From: Magnetococcales bacterium WMHbinv6
GTDB lineage: Bacteria > Pseudomonadota > Magnetococcia > Magnetococcales > Magnetaquicoccaceae
Length of the DNA: 64,000 nucleotides
Direction: 5' to 3'
NCBI GenBank assembly: GCA_002753135.1
Contig: PDZV01000019.1
Span: forward strand, 1-64,000
In this document: positions 37,389 to 46,501 of the stretch, one piece after another
Numbering within the stretch: position 1 is the stretch's first letter
Layout of the letters: every line of letters begins with the position of its first letter
Made by a program: the position numbers and the translations under genes
The notes under the pieces: model-generated
Databases searched by the model: none
Told to the model about the DNA's origin: nothing
The model's input: only the letters and a program-made list of their open reading frames with translations

Positions 37389-38306
37389 ATGACAAAACCG
37401 CCGATCCGTTTATGGGCAAGGGGCTGTTTTGGCCTGGTGCTGGTGCTGTTGTTCTGCCAAGAGGGGATGGCGGCCACTGCCAGTGAGATGAACACCATCA
37501 TCAATCTGGCGGGCAAGCAGCGCATGCTGAGCCAGAAAATGGGCAAAGAGATGCTTTGGGTGTTGTTGGGGGTCCGGGCAGCAGAAAACCGCTACAATCT
37601 GGAAAGCACGGCGATTTTATTCGATCGCACCTTGAAAGGGTTGTGTCATGGCGATAGCGGTTTGGGATTGGTTCAGGTGGATCATCCAGACATTCAGGGT
37701 CAGTTGCTGACGGTGCGTGAGTTGTGGGCGGCTTTCCAAAAATATGTTCATGCCGTTTTGACGGGAAAAATGAACAACGAGCTGTTGCTGCGCATGGCAG
37801 AAGAGAATCTTGTTCTCTTGGAAAATATGAACAAGGCTGTTGAAATGTATGTGGCGTTGGCTGGCAGAGGTGAAAAAAGCGGTTTTCATGCCCGCATGTA
37901 TACGGTGATCAACCTGGCCGGTCGACAGCGGATGCTCAGTCAAAAGATGACCAAGGAGTGGTTGTTGATCGGCATGGGCATTGATCCTGTGACCAATCGA
38001 AGCCGTTTGCAACAGACGATGGAGCTGTTTGAGCGCAGTCTGGAGGGGTTGTTGGAGGGAAACCCGGGCATCGCTCTGCCCGCCACACGTGACCCGACAA
38101 TTCGCCAGCAACTGCTGACCATTCGTACCATTTGGAACAGTTATCGCCCGCTGTTGGAACCCGCAGCCCTGGAAAAACAACGACCCGGTTTGGCCTCGGA
38201 GCTGGAAAAAGTGGCACAGCTGAACCTGCACTTGCTCGGCGAGGTCAATATTGCCGTCAAAATGTATGAGACGATGGCCAACCATCCACCTGCCGGGGAG
38301 AATTGA
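37389..38306 (+). CDS. Periplasmic protein with tandem PilJ-type sensor domains
   Basis: Exported protein of 305 residues with a signal peptide (core FGLVLVLLFCQEGMAATA). It holds two copies of the type IV pilus/NarX-like sensor domain: the first begins INLAGKQRMLSQKMGKE and the second INLAGRQRMLSQKMTKE about 140 residues later. In chemoreceptors and NarX this domain is membrane-bound; here there is no membrane anchor or output domain. It follows the GGDEF-EAL gene by 39 bases and may act as a soluble partner for that protein's periplasmic part. Start supported by GGGGGAA. Confidence 0.82.
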   Translation: MTKPPIRLWARGCFGLVLVLLFCQEGMAATASEMNTIINLAGKQRMLSQKMGKEMLWVLLGVRAAENRYNLESTAILFDRTLKGLCHGDSGLGLVQVDHPDIQGQLLTVRELWAAFQKYVHAVLTGKMNNELLLRMAEENLVLLENMNKAVEMYVALAGRGEKSGFHARMYTVINLAGRQRMLSQKMTKEWLLIGMGIDPVTNRSRLQQTMELFERSLEGLLEGNPGIALPATRDPTIRQQLLTIRTIWNSYRPLLEPAALEKQRPGLASELEKVAQLNLHLLGEVNIAVKMYETMANHPPAGEN

Positions 38307-38309
38307 CAT

Positions 38310-39572
38310 TCACTCATAACGCAGCGCCTCAATCGGATCAACCCGGGCTGCCCGCCAGGCAGGGTAGAGGGTTGCCAGCAGACTGATGGCCAGGCTGACG
38401 CCGGTAATCCAGGCCACATCGGAAAAGACCACCTTGGAAGGCAGATGGTCGATGTAGTAGACATCGCCCGCCAAAATTTGAATCCCGAACAGATGTTCGA
38501 TAAAGCCGAGAACCGGTTCCAGGTGAAAGGCCAGCAACAGCCCCAGCACCAGGCCAGCCAAGGTGCCGATCACCCCGACAATACCACCATTGATGATAAA
38601 GATGGTCATTACGCCACGCGCCGTGGCTCCCATGGTTTTCAGGATGGCAATTTCTTGCGCTTTTTCCATCACCGACATGATCAGGCTGGAGACAATGTTG
38701 AAGGCGGCCACCACCACGACCAGAAAAAGAATCACAAACATGGTGGCTTTTTCCATCTTCAGGGCGCGAAAAAAATTGTGATTCATCTCCATCCAGTTCT
38801 GGATCCAGTAACCCTGTTCGGCATTTTCCAGATGGGCCAGCCGTTGTTCTAAAATTTTGTGCATGCTGAGGGCGGATTCCGGATCAGGCGTTTTGATTTC
38901 TATCCCGGTGACGGTCTGATCCATGCGCAGCAGGGCCTGGGCGTCTGTCAGATGGACGTAGGCCAGAGAGGTATCGTAATCATACATGCCGGAGTTGAAA
39001 ACGCCTACCACCGTGAAACGTTTCATCCGTGGCATGGAGCCCATGGCAGTCACATTGGCGGTTGCCACCATGACAGTGACCGGATCTCCCAGGGCTACCC
39101 CTAAATTGGTGGCCAGATTTTTGCCCAGGATGATGCCAAAACCGGGCAGTTGTTCCACTTTGCCACGGATCATATTTTTTTCCAGGTCAGAGACCTCTTT
39201 TTCCCGTTGAATATCGATGCCGCGCAGAGAAATGCCCAGGGCGCGGCCACGGGATTGAATCATCGCCTGACCGGAAATAAAAGGGGAGGCACCCGAAACA
39301 CCGGCTGTTTTGCTGACCACCTCCAGCACAGTCGGATAATATTTCAATTCGCCGGAATAGGAACGGATGGTCACGTGGCTGGTGACCCCAAGAATCTGCT
39401 GTTGCAGGGTTTCGCGAAAACCGGTCATCACGGCCAGCACGACTATCAGGGCTGCCACACCCAAAGCGATGCCACCCATGGAGAGAAAGGTGATCACGCT
39501 GATAAAATGTTGGGTACGTTTGGCCCGCAGATAGCGCAAGCCGATCAGCCATTCATAACGGTTACCGAGCAT
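38310..39572 (-). CDS. Lipoprotein-releasing system permease LolC/LolE family
   Basis: Inner-membrane protein of 420 residues; extracts lipoproteins for transport to the outer membrane. The N-terminal LRYLRAKRTQHFISVITFLSMGGIALGVAALI is the family signature, with a large periplasmic domain (residues 45-270) and three C-terminal FtsX-type helices including the segment KTMGATARGVMTIF. The ATPase gene lolD, usually adjacent, is not next to it. One copy may serve as both LolC and LolE (a LolF-like homodimer). The gene ends three bases from the stop of the PilJ-type gene, convergent. Confidence 0.92.
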   Translation of the reverse strand: MLGNRYEWLIGLRYLRAKRTQHFISVITFLSMGGIALGVAALIVVLAVMTGFRETLQQQILGVTSHVTIRSYSGELKYYPTVLEVVSKTAGVSGASPFISGQAMIQSRGRALGISLRGIDIQREKEVSDLEKNMIRGKVEQLPGFGIILGKNLATNLGVALGDPVTVMVATANVTAMGSMPRMKRFTVVGVFNSGMYDYDTSLAYVHLTDAQALLRMDQTVTGIEIKTPDPESALSMHKILEQRLAHLENAEQGYWIQNWMEMNHNFFRALKMEKATMFVILFLVVVVAAFNIVSSLIMSVMEKAQEIAILKTMGATARGVMTIFIINGGIVGVIGTLAGLVLGLLLAFHLEPVLGFIEHLFGIQILAGDVYYIDHLPSKVVFSDVAWITGVSLAISLLATLYPAWRAARVDPIEALRYE

Positions 39573-39593
39573 GATGAGGTGTTCTCTTCCGCT

Positions 39594-40907
39594 TTAAGGT
39601 GTCTGCAAAGGTGCAATCAGAAAGAGTTGTGAGTCCGGTTGTTTCATCACCCCGGCCCGATACTCGATATTTTCTCCAAAGCCGGCGAACAGATCCACCC
39701 GACCGGCACCACGGATGGCCCCTCCGGTATCCTGATTGACGATCCAGCGTACATCAGGACGCCAACCGGTCAAGGTTTTCCCGTCGGCGGCCAAGAGGGG
39801 GGTGGTGGTTTCCAGAATGCCTGGTGCCCCTTTGGGAAAGAGTCGGTGATCGGTGGCAATGGAACGTTCCGCAGTCAGAGGCACGTTGATGTTGCCCACG
39901 GCGTCCCCATGCAGTTCCTGAAAAAAGACATAGGAGGGGTTGGCAAAAAAGAGTCTTTGCTGCTCTTGCGGATGGTCCAGCAGCCATTGCCGCAGGCGCG
40001 GCATGGTCATCTCTTCTTTGGCAACTTTGCCTTCATCGATCAGAATGCGACCGATGGGTACATAGGCCCGTCCATTGGCGCTCGCATAGCCGATGCGCAT
40101 CATCCGACCGTCATCGAGTTGCACCCGACCTGAACCTTGAATATGCAGGAAAAAAGCATCGATGGCACTGTCGACCCAGACCAGTTCCAGCCCCTTATTG
40201 GCCAATTTGCCCGGCAGTTTGGCGGAAAAGAGAAAACCGTCAATCTGGCTGCGCTCGTAATAGGGCACCGTTTTGCCTTTTTCGCGCCGATAAATTTTGC
40301 GTTGTCCGCCACCGCCGCTGTTTTCGATCAGGTCGGCAGGACGGCGATAAATTGGATAAAAATAGCGTTTGGAGCGGGTCAAGGAGCCGTGCAGCAACGG
40401 TTCATAATAGGCGGTGACCAGCACATCCCCTTCGCTGTTGCCGATTGCCCGATAGAGGCGATAGCGTTGTTCCAGCACCTGTTGCAACCGTTCCATGTTT
40501 TCGCTGCGAGCGATGGCGGCCAACTCCGTGCAGGCTTTGGCCATGGCGGCGGCAGTGATGTCGGAGTTGCCGAAATGAAAAATCTGTTTGGCGGGCAGAC
40601 GTTGATAATAGATGGCGCTTTGTTCCAGTGCCGTCGCCCAGGTGCGGGTGTTGCGATCCTGGAACAGAGTATCCGGTGCTTCCGACCAGGGAACCCATTC
40701 CAGGCTGGTGGTCGCCGTTGGTTCACCGATTCGGATGCGTTTTTCCCGTTTTTTCTTTTCAATGACCACCTCTTTGCTGGGTACCGTCTGGCAACCGGCA
40801 AGCGGAAACAGAAGCAACAACAGCAACAAGCCCGTTATGGCGGTGTGCCAATAACGGGTCTGTTGCCGTGAAGAAAAGCAGGGGAGTTGCAGAAGAGAGG
40901 AGGCCAT
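39594..40907 (-). CDS. mltA: Membrane-bound lytic murein transglycosylase A
   Basis: Lipoprotein of about 437 residues that cleaves peptidoglycan glycan strands. The start MASSLLQ at 40907 gives a lipobox LAGC preceded by a run of leucines. MltA motifs: VTAYYEPLLHGSL near residue 190, IQGSGRVQLDDG near 300, the 3D domain ending with VNQDTGGAIRGAGRVDLFAG with the catalytic Asp in DTGGAI. No ordinary ribosome site; a hairpin touches the start codon. It follows the Tim44-like gene by 40 bases and precedes lolC/E by 21 bases. Confidence 0.92.
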   Translation of the reverse strand: MASSLLQLPCFSSRQQTRYWHTAITGLLLLLLLFPLAGCQTVPSKEVVIEKKKREKRIRIGEPTATTSLEWVPWSEAPDTLFQDRNTRTWATALEQSAIYYQRLPAKQIFHFGNSDITAAAMAKACTELAAIARSENMERLQQVLEQRYRLYRAIGNSEGDVLVTAYYEPLLHGSLTRSKRYFYPIYRRPADLIENSGGGGQRKIYRREKGKTVPYYERSQIDGFLFSAKLPGKLANKGLELVWVDSAIDAFFLHIQGSGRVQLDDGRMMRIGYASANGRAYVPIGRILIDEGKVAKEEMTMPRLRQWLLDHPQEQQRLFFANPSYVFFQELHGDAVGNINVPLTAERSIATDHRLFPKGAPGILETTTPLLAADGKTLTGWRPDVRWIVNQDTGGAIRGAGRVDLFAGFGENIEYRAGVMKQPDSQLFLIAPLQTP

Positions 40908-40932
40908 CGGGTGGGAAAAAATTCCCCACCCG
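40908..40932 (-). other. Hairpin abutting the mltA start codon
   Basis: CGGGTGGG and CCCACCCG pair perfectly around a 9-base loop containing six T on the minus strand, ending one base before ATG. It could be the terminator of the Tim44-like gene or a translation control element. Confidence 0.45.
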
Positions 40933-40947
40933 CGCAGATTGCATGGA

Positions 40948-42180
40948 TCAGATGACACTTTTGGCAACCTCATCCGGCTGTTGAATGGCCGACAGGAACC
41001 AAGCCGGTTCCCGGCTGCCCACGGGACGGGTAAAGGTCCAGTACTCTTCAACCTGTGAGCTGACGTTAGGATCGCCTTCCAACACTTTGCCTTGTACATC
41101 GGTGGTATAATCAACCATATCGACCAGGAAATGGACGGTGATCCAGTCATCACCGGCCTCTTGCCAGACTTCGCTGATGGTGGCCTGCTGGAAACGGATT
41201 TTTTCGATAATATCGCGTTTTCCTTCGGCTTTACGTTTCATGGCCTGCGATTCGATCAATACCCACATCCGTTCGGTCAACAGGGGGCGCAGTCGGTCAA
41301 CGCTCCAGTCGCTCCAGGCACCCTGAATATGTTGAAAGGCCATTTTTGCCCCTTCCAGAAAGCGATTCTGATCGAAAGAGGGGTCCATGGCGGTGATGGT
41401 GGCCAAACCTTGTGCGACTTCATCGTTGCCGTACAGGGAGGGATAGTTGTTAAGGCTCGGATCGACGCTGCCGCTGCCGACGAACATGGGTTCCGCCATC
41501 CCCTGCCGGGCGGCAGCGAACGGTGCCGAGGCGAGAGCCTCTTGCTCCCGTTTTTGCCGATACCAGCGCAGGGCAAACCAGATCAGGCCGCCGATCAAGA
41601 GAATTTCCAACAAGCCGATACCGCCGCCACTGCTGCTGCCGGCCATGGCACCGCTGGCAACCGGCTGTCCGCTGGCAGCGACCGCCCCTTCGCTGACGCC
41701 AGCAGCCGGGGGTGTGCTATGCCCACCAAACAGGGCCGATCCGATCAGACCACCCAAGGCAAATCCTGCAATACCACTCATCAGGCTGGAACCGAAGCCG
41801 GAGGAAGCTGGCGCAGGCATGGCCGGCGGGGGCATGGCTGGCGTGGGTGCATGCGGAGCGGTTGGCGGTGTCGGTGCTGTGGCCGTCGTCGGTTTGTTTG
41901 GTGCAGCGCTGGCCGCAGCGGGGGCAGCTGTTGCCGGTTTGGCAGGCGTTGTGGTCATGGGTGCCGGAGCAACCTGTGGTGTACTCTGCCGCATCGGGGC
42001 ACTGGTGGATGGTGATGGCAGGGATTGGCGCGGCGTCGAAAAACTGCGCGAACCACGGCTGCCAACCGAGTCCCCGCCACCGATGCGCGCAGCTTCACCC
42101 GCACTGGGCCACAAGGTGACTGTTGCCAGGGTGGCAGTCAGTAGAAAAGCGGAAAAAGCAAGCAAATGCTTCTTGTTCAT
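40948..42180 (-). CDS. Tim44-like domain protein
   Basis: Exported or membrane protein of 410 residues. Signal sequence MNKKHLLAFSAFLLTATLATV; then a Ser/Pro/Ala-rich linker of 110 residues, two hydrophobic segments (glycine-rich SGIAGFALGGLIGSALFGG and LLEILLIGGLIWFAL), and a C-terminal Tim44-type domain from about residue 240 (FLEGAKMAFQHIQGAWSDWSVDRLRPLL, QVEEYWTFTRP). This architecture is common in proteobacteria, with unknown role. The start, with AAGGTG upstream, overlaps the end of the Fe-S protein gene (ATGA). Confidence 0.88.
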   Translation of the reverse strand: MNKKHLLAFSAFLLTATLATVTLWPSAGEAARIGGGDSVGSRGSRSFSTPRQSLPSPSTSAPMRQSTPQVAPAPMTTTPAKPATAAPAAASAAPNKPTTATAPTPPTAPHAPTPAMPPPAMPAPASSGFGSSLMSGIAGFALGGLIGSALFGGHSTPPAAGVSEGAVAASGQPVASGAMAGSSSGGGIGLLEILLIGGLIWFALRWYRQKREQEALASAPFAAARQGMAEPMFVGSGSVDPSLNNYPSLYGNDEVAQGLATITAMDPSFDQNRFLEGAKMAFQHIQGAWSDWSVDRLRPLLTERMWVLIESQAMKRKAEGKRDIIEKIRFQQATISEVWQEAGDDWITVHFLVDMVDYTTDVQGKVLEGDPNVSSQVEEYWTFTRPVGSREPAWFLSAIQQPDEVAKSVI

Positions 42181-43556
42181 GATGACACCTTTTCGATAGG
42201 TTGTGACAAACAATATCCTTCATAAAGCACCTCTGCCAGGTGACGCACCATTACCGGCGCATCCTCCCGTTGCAGGCCGGCGGCAAGATGCAGCAAACAG
42301 CCTGGATTTTCCCCCACCAGCAGCTCGATACCGCCCTCCTGGATGGCCTGCAGTTTACCATCGCGAATCTGTTGGCTGCGTTGCGGATAACGCAACTGGT
42401 ACTCCCCGGCTGCCCCACAACAGCCATCCGCACTGATGGAGTCGCTGCGTGGCAGTTCCTGGATCCCCTTGCTCAGACGGCCAAGCACCATTCTAGGTTC
42501 CATTATAATGCCTAATCCTTGTCGTGCTTGGCAATGGTCGTGATAGGCCAAGCGTACAAAAGGCAAATTTTGCTGCGCTGGCGGTGGCGGATGGGCGGCC
42601 AAAAACTGACTGAGTGTCTGGACCTTTTCTGCCAATTGCCGTGCCTTCTCCTCATAGATAGGATCTCCACTCATCACCCGCAAGTAGCTGCGCATGGTCA
42701 CAGCACAGATGGAACTGTCGCAGACCACAGCCTGCAACGGAGCGGCGGCATGCAAGGCATCCAAAGTGCGTTGTGCCTGGCGGCGCAGGGTTGTACGATC
42801 ACCGGATTCCCGGTAGGGGGCTCCGCAACAGCCGAAAGATTCGAGAACCACCACCTGCATGCCCCAGGCCTGCAACAGATGGGCTGCCGCCTTCGGCACG
42901 GCGGGAAAAAACAACCGTGCCATGCAACCGGCCAGCAAGGCGACACGGGGCCGCTCGGTCATCCCGGCAGTACTTGTTGGCTCTGGCAGAGGGGGAATAT
43001 CCGGCTCATGGGCTGGCAGCAAGGCTTCCAGATGGTCCAGGCCGGGCAACCAGCGCAACAGCCGCAGGCGACGCAGCAACCGTTGCAGGCCGGAGCGCCG
43101 GTACAACCGCAACAGACGGGCAGCCTGGGCGGTGGCGCGGGGATGATTGGTGATCAGATGCAACAGGTGGCTGAGTCGACTGGCAGGAAGCGGATGGTGT
43201 GCCCGCAGCTGCAGTGCCAGTTTGCCCGGTCGTACCCCGGCGGGACAGGCGGCATGGCAGGCTTGACAGAGCAGACAATGGTCCAAAACCGTGGCCGCCT
43301 CTTCGACGGAAAGATCCCCATTGCGCAAAGCCAGAATGATCGATACCCGGCCACGGGGCGAATGCAGCTCATTGTTCTCTACCCGATAGGTAGGACACAC
43401 CGGCAGACAATAGCCACACTGGGTGCATTTCTCGGCGTTGGCAAAAGGAGAGGTTGGGGCGCGGGTATGTTCCAATTGACCTGCAATCCTGACAGGTGGC
43501 TGAAGACTCGTGAAAGGGATACCGGATTGCCGCACCGTGCGGCAATCCGGTGGCAT
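42177..43556 (-). CDS. glcF: Glycolate oxidase iron-sulfur subunit (GlcF-like)
   Basis: Protein of up to 459 residues with two 4Fe-4S clusters: CTQCGYCLPVCP near 44-55 and CLLCQACHAACP near 94-105, followed by two cysteine-rich CCG domains (SFGCCGAPY, DGCCGAAGEYQ). It would carry electrons in oxidation of glycolate or a similar 2-hydroxy acid, but no glcD or glcE is next to it. The first twelve codons from ATG 43556 coincide with a strong hairpin, so the true start may be further in, for example TTG at 43475. It ends by overlapping the Tim44-like gene. Confidence 0.85.
   Translation of the reverse strand: MPPDCRTVRQSGIPFTSLQPPVRIAGQLEHTRAPTSPFANAEKCTQCGYCLPVCPTYRVENNELHSPRGRVSIILALRNGDLSVEEAATVLDHCLLCQACHAACPAGVRPGKLALQLRAHHPLPASRLSHLLHLITNHPRATAQAARLLRLYRRSGLQRLLRRLRLLRWLPGLDHLEALLPAHEPDIPPLPEPTSTAGMTERPRVALLAGCMARLFFPAVPKAAAHLLQAWGMQVVVLESFGCCGAPYRESGDRTTLRRQAQRTLDALHAAAPLQAVVCDSSICAVTMRSYLRVMSGDPIYEEKARQLAEKVQTLSQFLAAHPPPPAQQNLPFVRLAYHDHCQARQGLGIIMEPRMVLGRLSKGIQELPRSDSISADGCCGAAGEYQLRYPQRSQQIRDGKLQAIQEGGIELLVGENPGCLLHLAAGLQREDAPVMVRHLAEVLYEGYCLSQPIEKVSS
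43521..43551 (-). terminator. Hairpin after the TolA/TonB-like gene, inside the glcF 5-prime end
   Basis: A perfect 14-bp stem (ACCGGATTGCCGCA / TGCGGCAATCCGGT) with a 3-base loop, 20 bases after the tolA stop. No T-run follows, so it may be a weak terminator or a processing/stability element between tol and downstream genes. Confidence 0.5.
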
Positions 43557-43569
43557 GGTTACCCCGCAA

Positions 43570-44838
43570 CTATTGTGGTCGGAAATAGAGTTCCAACTCC
43601 CGACATTCCGGGCATCCGCTCGGTGCCTGATCGACCGTGGCGGTTTTTTGCACCGCCCGGATTACCGAACGATCATAGACCGGATTGCCGGAGGTTCGGG
43701 TGATGCGAGGGTTCATCAAACTGCCGTCTGGGGCAACCTCGACCGTCACGGTCATCACCAGACTGCTTTCATTGGGCAGTCCAGCCGGTTTGCTCCAGTT
43801 CTCATAGATTTTGCCTTGAATCTTTCGTTGCCACAGGGCAACGCTCAGACTCGAAGCGCGGGGTTCCTGAGCAGCGGCAGAAGCTTGCGCTGGTACCGGT
43901 GACGGCGGTGCTGCCGGTTGTGCGGCAGCAGCAGCCGGTTTTTGCGGTTGCCTGGGCTGCAAGTCGCTGATGGTCTTGGCGATTGAGGCCAAATCTGCCG
44001 TCTCCGGTTTTGTTTTTACCGGTTCTGTCGGTTTTTTCTCATCCGCTTTGGCCGTTGCCTTGGCGTCTGGCTTGCTGTCTGCTTTGGCCGTTGCCTTGGG
44101 ATCCGGTTTTACTTCCGGTTTGGGCGCAGGCTTCGGCTCTGCTTTTGGCTCCGGCTTGGGCGCAGGTTTGGGTTCCGGTTTCGGTTCCGGCTTGGGCGCA
44201 GGTTTGGGTTCCGGTTTCGGCTCCGGTTTGGGAGCTGGCTTGGGCTCCGGTTTCGGTTCCGGCTTGGGCTCCGGTTTCGGAATCGGTTTCGGCTCCGGCT
44301 TGGGCTCCGGCTTGGGCTCCGGTTTCGGAATCGGTTTTGGTTCCGGTTTTGGTTCTGGTTTGGGCTCTGGTTTGGGCTCAGGCTTCGGAATCGGTTTTGG
44401 TTCCGGCTTGGGCTCCGGTTTGGGCTCAGGCTTCGGAATCGGCTTGGGTTCCGGTTTTGGCTCAGGCTTCGGCTCCGGTTTATGAATCGGTTTAATCTCT
44501 GGCGGAGGTGGTTCCATGACCGGTTTCACCGGCGGCGGTGGCGGCGGTGGTGGCGGCAAAATGGGTTTGACCGGTTCAATGGGCGGGGCCACTTTGACCG
44601 GTTCCACCAGCTTGGGCAGATCTTCCGACGACTCCGGTTGCGGAGGCAGCGTCTCCTGCACCGGTTCCGGGGTCGATGGTGGTTTTGGGCTATCGCTCGG
44701 CGGCAGTTGCACCAGGCTGACCATGACCGGTGGCGTCAGCTCCTTTTCCGGTTTGGAAAAAGGAGCGAACAAGGCCATGGACAGCACCAGCAGGTGGATG
44801 ACAATCGAGCCGATCAGGGATTTATGTTTGAGTTGCAT
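43570..44838 (-). CDS. tolA: TolA/TonB-family protein with long Glu-Pro-Lys-Pro repeat
   Basis: Envelope energy-transducing protein of 422 residues. One N-terminal helix ([14 protein letters not shown]) anchors it in the inner membrane; residues 115-255 are an EPKPEPKP-type repeat able to span the periplasm; the C-terminal domain from about 330 ([42 protein letters not shown]) is the TonB/TolA fold that contacts the outer membrane, with a closing CPEC pair. Located four bases after tolR and in the order tolQ-tolR-tolA. Pal and TolB are not in view. Confidence 0.9.
   Translation of the reverse strand: MQLKHKSLIGSIVIHLLVLSMALFAPFSKPEKELTPPVMVSLVQLPPSDSPKPPSTPEPVQETLPPQPESSEDLPKLVEPVKVAPPIEPVKPILPPPPPPPPPVKPVMEPPPPEIKPIHKPEPKPEPKPEPKPIPKPEPKPEPKPEPKPIPKPEPKPEPKPEPKPEPKPIPKPEPKPEPKPEPKPIPKPEPKPEPKPEPKPAPKPEPKPEPKPAPKPEPKPEPKPAPKPEPKAEPKPAPKPEVKPDPKATAKADSKPDAKATAKADEKKPTEPVKTKPETADLASIAKTISDLQPRQPQKPAAAAAQPAAPPSPVPAQASAAAQEPRASSLSVALWQRKIQGKIYENWSKPAGLPNESSLVMTVTVEVAPDGSLMNPRITRTSGNPVYDRSVIRAVQKTATVDQAPSGCPECRELELYFRPQ
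44120..44495 (-). repeat. Tandem EPKP-coding repeat within tolA
   Basis: Imperfect 12-18 base units coding Glu-Pro-Lys-Pro with IPKP or APKP variants at regular places, giving about 120 residues of extended Pro-rich chain. Likely to vary in length between strains. Confidence 0.85.
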
Positions 44839-44842
44839 GACC

Positions 44843-45268
44843 TTATTGCGCAGGCGGCTCGGTGACTAAGCCAACCCGGTCCACTCCGGCTTGTTGCAGT
44901 TGCGACATGACAATCATGACCGATCCATAGGGGGTTTTGCGATCACCCCGGACAAAAATGGGCAGATCAGGATTGCCCTTACGGATGGCAGAAACCTTTT
45001 CGATCAATTGCGCCGCAGTTTGCGGATTTTTTTCGATATAGGTGGTGCCATCCTGAGCCACCGTGATCACCAACGGTTCTCGTTTGGATTGCAGCGGAGA
45101 AGCGTTGGTTGACGGCAGATTGACTTCAACGCCCTGGGTCAACAGTGGCGCGGTCACCATAAAGATGACCAGCAACACCAGCATGATATCCACCATCGGT
45201 GTCACGTTAATGTCGCTCATGGCCCCATGGTCGGAGCCCTGGCTGCTGAAATTGACACCCATGCTCAT
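44843..45268 (-). CDS. tolR: TolR (ExbD-family) protein
   Basis: Inner-membrane protein of 141 residues that works with TolQ to turn proton flow into motion of TolA. The single helix follows [22 protein letters not shown], with the essential Asp in PMVDIMLV. Start overlaps the tolQ stop (ATGA). The periplasmic part ends with [17 protein letters not shown], the usual TolR fold. Confidence 0.95.
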   Translation of the reverse strand: MSMGVNFSSQGSDHGAMSDINVTPMVDIMLVLLVIFMVTAPLLTQGVEVNLPSTNASPLQSKREPLVITVAQDGTTYIEKNPQTAAQLIEKVSAIRKGNPDLPIFVRGDRKTPYGSVMIVMSQLQQAGVDRVGLVTEPPAQ

Positions 45269-45981
45269 GAGGATTTACCTCCGGCGACGCGGCGGGCGCT
45301 TTGCCGCTCGAGAATATTGAGAAATTCAGCGCCAAAGTTATCCATTTTCTGATGGAAGCGGCGCAGATTGGTGGCATATTTGTTGTAGGCGATCACCGCC
45401 GGAATGGCGGCCACCAAACCCATGGCCGTGGCGATCAAGGCCTCGGCGATACCAGGGGCCACCATGGTCAGCGTGGTGTTTTTGGCTCCGGCCAGCCCCA
45501 GGAAAGAGTTCATGATGCCCCCCTTCGTACCGAACAGACCAATAAAGGGCGAGGTGGAGCCGGTGGTGGCCAAAAAGGTCAGACCACGCCCCAGGTTGTC
45601 CATCTCCCGATTGAGCGCCACGGTCATCGCCCGGCGAATGTTGGGTAGCAGATCGCCGGTCTCCGAGGGGACAGGGGTACCGTCTTCACCCTCCCACCGC
45701 TTCCACTCCCGAAAACCGGTGGTGAAGACGTTGACCAACGGGCTGTCTGGCCATTCGCGGGCGGCGGTCTGATAGAGCTTGGCAATGCTGCCGCCACTCC
45801 AGAAACGTTCTTCAAAGGCGGTTGCTTCACGGGTGACCCGCCGGAAAAGCATCCACTTTTCGATGATGATTTTCCATGACCAGATGGAGGCAGCCAACAG
45901 GCTCAACATCACCAGTTTAACCACCGGGCCCGCCTGGGCAACCAGTTCCAGAGGATTGTGTGATCCAAGAGTTTCGTTCAT
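45265..45981 (-). CDS. tolQ: TolQ (MotA/TolQ/ExbB-family) protein
   Basis: Proton-channel subunit of the Tol system, 238 residues with three helices. TGSTSPFIGLFGTKGGIMNSF and APGIAEALIATAMGLVAAIPAVIAYN are the TolQ/ExbB signatures. It forms the operon tolQ-tolR-tolA, with ybgC upstream by 68 bases in the usual order. Confidence 0.95.
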   Translation of the reverse strand: MNETLGSHNPLELVAQAGPVVKLVMLSLLAASIWSWKIIIEKWMLFRRVTREATAFEERFWSGGSIAKLYQTAAREWPDSPLVNVFTTGFREWKRWEGEDGTPVPSETGDLLPNIRRAMTVALNREMDNLGRGLTFLATTGSTSPFIGLFGTKGGIMNSFLGLAGAKNTTLTMVAPGIAEALIATAMGLVAAIPAVIAYNKYATNLRRFHQKMDNFGAEFLNILERQSARRVAGGKSS

Positions 45982-46049
45982 AACCAGACCATTGAATAAA
46001 AAGTTAACCTGTGCCGATCAGGGTGATCAACCAATTTGCGCATCATTCG

Positions 46050-46463
46050 TTACGCGCCATGCTGCAGGAGTTGCAGGAGTTCTCTGGGCAGACGAGTTGG
46101 CTTGAATTGACTGTTCAGGGCGGCAATCCGTACATTGGCACGGATCAACTGCCTGTGGTCAGCTTGCCGGTCAATGGTTTGCTGCAGCGACAGGCTGGCC
46201 TGTTTATGCGCCTGCAAGGTGACGCTCACCGTCAATTCGTCGTCTAATCGGGCCGGGGCCAGAAATTGAATCTCCATCCAGGTTACAGCAAAAAGCATGC
46301 CTAGTTCACGATAAAGCCGGTGCTGTTCAAAGCCAAACTGGCGTAACCATTCGGTTCTTGCCCGTTCCATGTAGTTCAGATAATGGCTATGGTAGACCAC
46401 GCCACCAGCATCGGTTGCATCATAATAGACCCGAATCGGCCAAAGGAAAGAGTTTTTTGTCAC
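46050..46463 (-). CDS. ybgC: YbgC-type acyl-CoA thioesterase
   Basis: Hotdog-fold thioesterase of 137 residues, cytoplasmic, often the first gene of the tol-pal operon. Signature VYYDATDAGGVVYHSHYLNYMERARTEW holds the catalytic Asp and the YMERART motif. The product lies upstream of tolQ on the same strand, as in E. coli. Confidence 0.92.
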   Translation of the reverse strand: MTKNSFLWPIRVYYDATDAGGVVYHSHYLNYMERARTEWLRQFGFEQHRLYRELGMLFAVTWMEIQFLAPARLDDELTVSVTLQAHKQASLSLQQTIDRQADHRQLIRANVRIAALNSQFKPTRLPRELLQLLQHGA

Positions 46464-46501
46464 GTTAACGTCAATTCTTGGCCAGAGGTGCCAAAATAGG
46501 G

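Noticed and set aside
43970-44485. Long reading frame of Gly-Ser-Leu repeats on the plus strand
   Set aside because: It is the antisense of the EPKP repeat of tolA; tolA has a membrane anchor and TonB-fold C-terminus, this frame has neither.
44120-44495. Repeat that could be taken for a CRISPR array
   Set aside because: Units are short, abut each other with no spacers and encode an in-frame EPKP repeat.
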